From positions 1-5,871 of the forward strand of contig JAGGYV010000209.1 of NCBI GenBank assembly GCA_021162325.1: a DNA stretch of 5,871 nt. Reading direction: 5' to 3'. The notes under the pieces are model-generated. The model was not told the DNA's origin. It did no database searches and saw only the letters and a list, made by a program, of their open reading frames with translations. The DNA is from Desulfobacteraceae bacterium. Lineage in GTDB: Bacteria; Desulfobacterota; Desulfobacteria; Desulfobacterales; Desulfosalsimonadaceae. This document shows positions 4,511 through 5,871 of the stretch, one piece after another. Each line of letters begins with the position of its first letter. Within the stretch, counting starts at the first letter, position 1. The position numbers and the translations under genes were made by a program.

Positions 4511-5871
4511 TCACTTACGCTGTTTTTCCCATGCCCGCCACTGCGCAGCCGTATCAAAATTTTGCCCTGTGATATTTTTTAAACCGCCCAGAGCATATCG
4601 ACGAATGCTTTCATCCGGATGAGTGAGCAGAGTGATCGCATATGGCATCAGCAACGGATCCCGGCTTTTAAGGAGCATATACCCGGCCATTTTTTGTCGT
4701 TTCAGATTGCCGCTCTCCATGTTCGTTTTCAGTATCTCGGCGACTTCCGGCCCCCCGATTTGAGAAAGGGCTAAGGCAATCTGCATCTGAAACAAAAACC
4801 CGCTTTCATAATACAGATTAATTAATGGTTTGACAGTGGACGGCTCTCCGATTTCGCCTAAGGCAAAAACAGCCGGTGCGGTGAGCTGCCGATCCTGTTT
4901 TTTAATAATTCTCAGCATCAAAGGGATTGCTTCACTGGCTTTCATATGCCCTAAAGACCAGATCGCCCCAACAGATCCCTGTCGGGTCTTTCGGGCGGCG
5001 ATATCCATAAGCAGGGGGATGGATTTTTTGTCTTCAAGCCACCCCAAGGCTTCGGCCATCTCATCCTGTCCTGTCTCCCGGGTGTCTTGCAGCCGGGAGC
5101 GCAACACAGAAATTGCTTTTTCATATTTTTTTTGGCCTAAAACAACTGCAGCCGGGGGATTAATTGTATGGTCTTTTTTAAACCGTTCATACACTTTTTG
5201 TGAAATTGTTTCGTCTGTCAATCGCGTCAGAATTCGGGCAGAAGCCATGGCTGTATTTTGATCATGACTGCTTAACAGATTACAGAGCGGAATTACTGCT
5301 GTTGATGAATCAATGCGGACCAGGGCTTTAGAAACATTTGTCTGCAAATGGGTATTGTCGGTTTCAAGTAATGGCAATAAATATGGAATACTTTTTTCTG
5401 ATTTAATGCTGCCAATGGAAATAATGGCGGCATTTTTTATTGGTAATGGTTTATCTTTGATTAAATTAATAAGAAAATCTTCGACGCCGTCAACTGGAAG
5501 TGTGCCGAAAATTTGTGCCGCCTGAACATAGGGGAACCGTCCAGTCTCGGATTTCGTATCGGATGTATTTGCAAGGATCAGTTTTGATATGGCCGGATCA
5601 TTAATGGCAATCAATGCATCGGCAATTTCAACCCTTAATTGGTCTGTGTTAGTCGTCAGTAGAAGATCAAAAAGCGGTGCAATGGCCCGGGAGCTACCTA
5701 TCTTACCCAATGATTGAACAATCAGGCGTTGCTGGGGACGTGCTTTTTTCTTAACGGTTGTATCTGTCGTTAAAAGTTCGATTAAAACCGGTACGGCGGA
5801 TGTCTCATTTAAATCACCCAACGCCATGACCGCACAATTTTTTACAGCCGGGTTGGGGTCATTGTGCAGTC
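4511..5871 (-). CDS. HEAT-repeat protein (PBS-lyase HEAT-like), N-terminus beyond the window
   Basis: 452 codons are visible and the frame is open to the window edge. A Met codon occurs at 5827, but the 14 codons before it (NDPNPAVKNCAVMALGDLN across the join) are clearly part of a HEAT repeat, so the gene starts outside. Most of the length consists of about eleven HEAT-like helical pairs of 30-40 residues. Each has a recurring signature such as ALGDLNETSAVPVLIELL, SLGKIGSSRAIAPLFDLL, SIGSIKSEKSIPYLLPLL, SLGHMKASEAIPLMLRII and ALGEIGEPSTVKPLINLY. The C-terminus ends in GQNFDTAAQWRAWEKQRK, a tail seen at the end of other bacterial HEAT proteins. The family is an alpha-solenoid scaffold for protein-protein contacts, with no catalytic residues. 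It is followed closely by lnt, suggesting one transcript. Whether it is exported cannot be judged without the N-terminus, and its partner is unknown. Confidence 0.88.
   Translation of the reverse strand, partial: LHNDPNPAVKNCAVMALGDLNETSAVPVLIELLTTDTTVKKKARPQQRLIVQSLGKIGSSRAIAPLFDLLLTTNTDQLRVEIADALIAINDPAISKLILANTSDTKSETGRFPYVQAAQIFGTLPVDGVEDFLINLIKDKPLPIKNAAIISIGSIKSEKSIPYLLPLLETDNTHLQTNVSKALVRIDSSTAVIPLCNLLSSHDQNTAMASARILTRLTDETISQKVYERFKKDHTINPPAAVVLGQKKYEKAISVLRSRLQDTRETGQDEMAEALGWLEDKKSIPLLMDIAARKTRQGSVGAIWSLGHMKASEAIPLMLRIIKKQDRQLTAPAVFALGEIGEPSTVKPLINLYYESGFLFQMQIALALSQIGGPEVAEILKTNMESGNLKRQKMAGYMLLKSRDPLLMPYAITLLTHPDESIRRYALGGLKNITGQNFDTAAQWRAWEKQRK

Noticed and set aside
4830..5261. 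Forward-strand 143-codon ORF
   Set aside because: It lies wholly antisense to the HEAT-repeat gene and its product has no recognisable features.
5825..5827. ATG at 5827 as the start of the HEAT gene
   Set aside because: The codons upstream continue a HEAT repeat to the window edge, so this Met is internal.

Overview
The window looks like ordinary chromosomal DNA of an anaerobic Gram-negative bacterium, most likely a sulfate reducer of the Desulfobacterota (Desulfobacterales type). Three things suggest this: an apolipoprotein N-acyltransferase (so an outer membrane with triacylated lipoproteins), a molybdopterin oxidoreductase of the anaerobic-respiration superfamily, and a palindromic intergenic element whose GTCGTAAAAAGTCCCAT end resembles repeats I associate with Desulfobacterales genomes. 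The lineage is inference; there is no rRNA or other taxonomic marker. All four genes read leftwards on the minus strand.

Layout from right to left, in the direction of transcription. (1) 5871-4511: a HEAT-repeat protein, cut off at its N-terminus by the window edge. (2) 4482-2926: lnt, 28 nt after the HEAT stop and probably in the same operon. Its conserved N-terminus is encoded but has no ATG, GTG or TTG start, so an ATA start behind a good ribosome-binding site is proposed. (3) 2925-2822: a short gap with a plausible sigma-70 promoter and a leader hairpin. (4) 2821-569: a stand-alone molybdopterin oxidoreductase whose N-terminal 4Fe-4S motif has Gly in place of the second Cys. (5) 568-273: about 300 nt without a gene, holding a promoter with an embedded 18-bp palindrome (TetR-type operator candidate) and a roughly 150-bp nested palindromic element. 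(6) 272-1: the start of a metallo-beta-lactamase-fold hydrolase, cut off just after its HxHxDH motif.

The genes do not form an obvious common pathway. HEAT protein and Lnt are probably co-transcribed; the molybdoenzyme and the hydrolase each seem to have their own promoter. I see no convincing new multi-gene system. The points most worth a second look are the missing canonical start of lnt, the lost Fe-S cysteine, the operator and palindromic element upstream of the hydrolase, and two in-frame tandem repeats, both in interdomain linkers of neighbouring genes.
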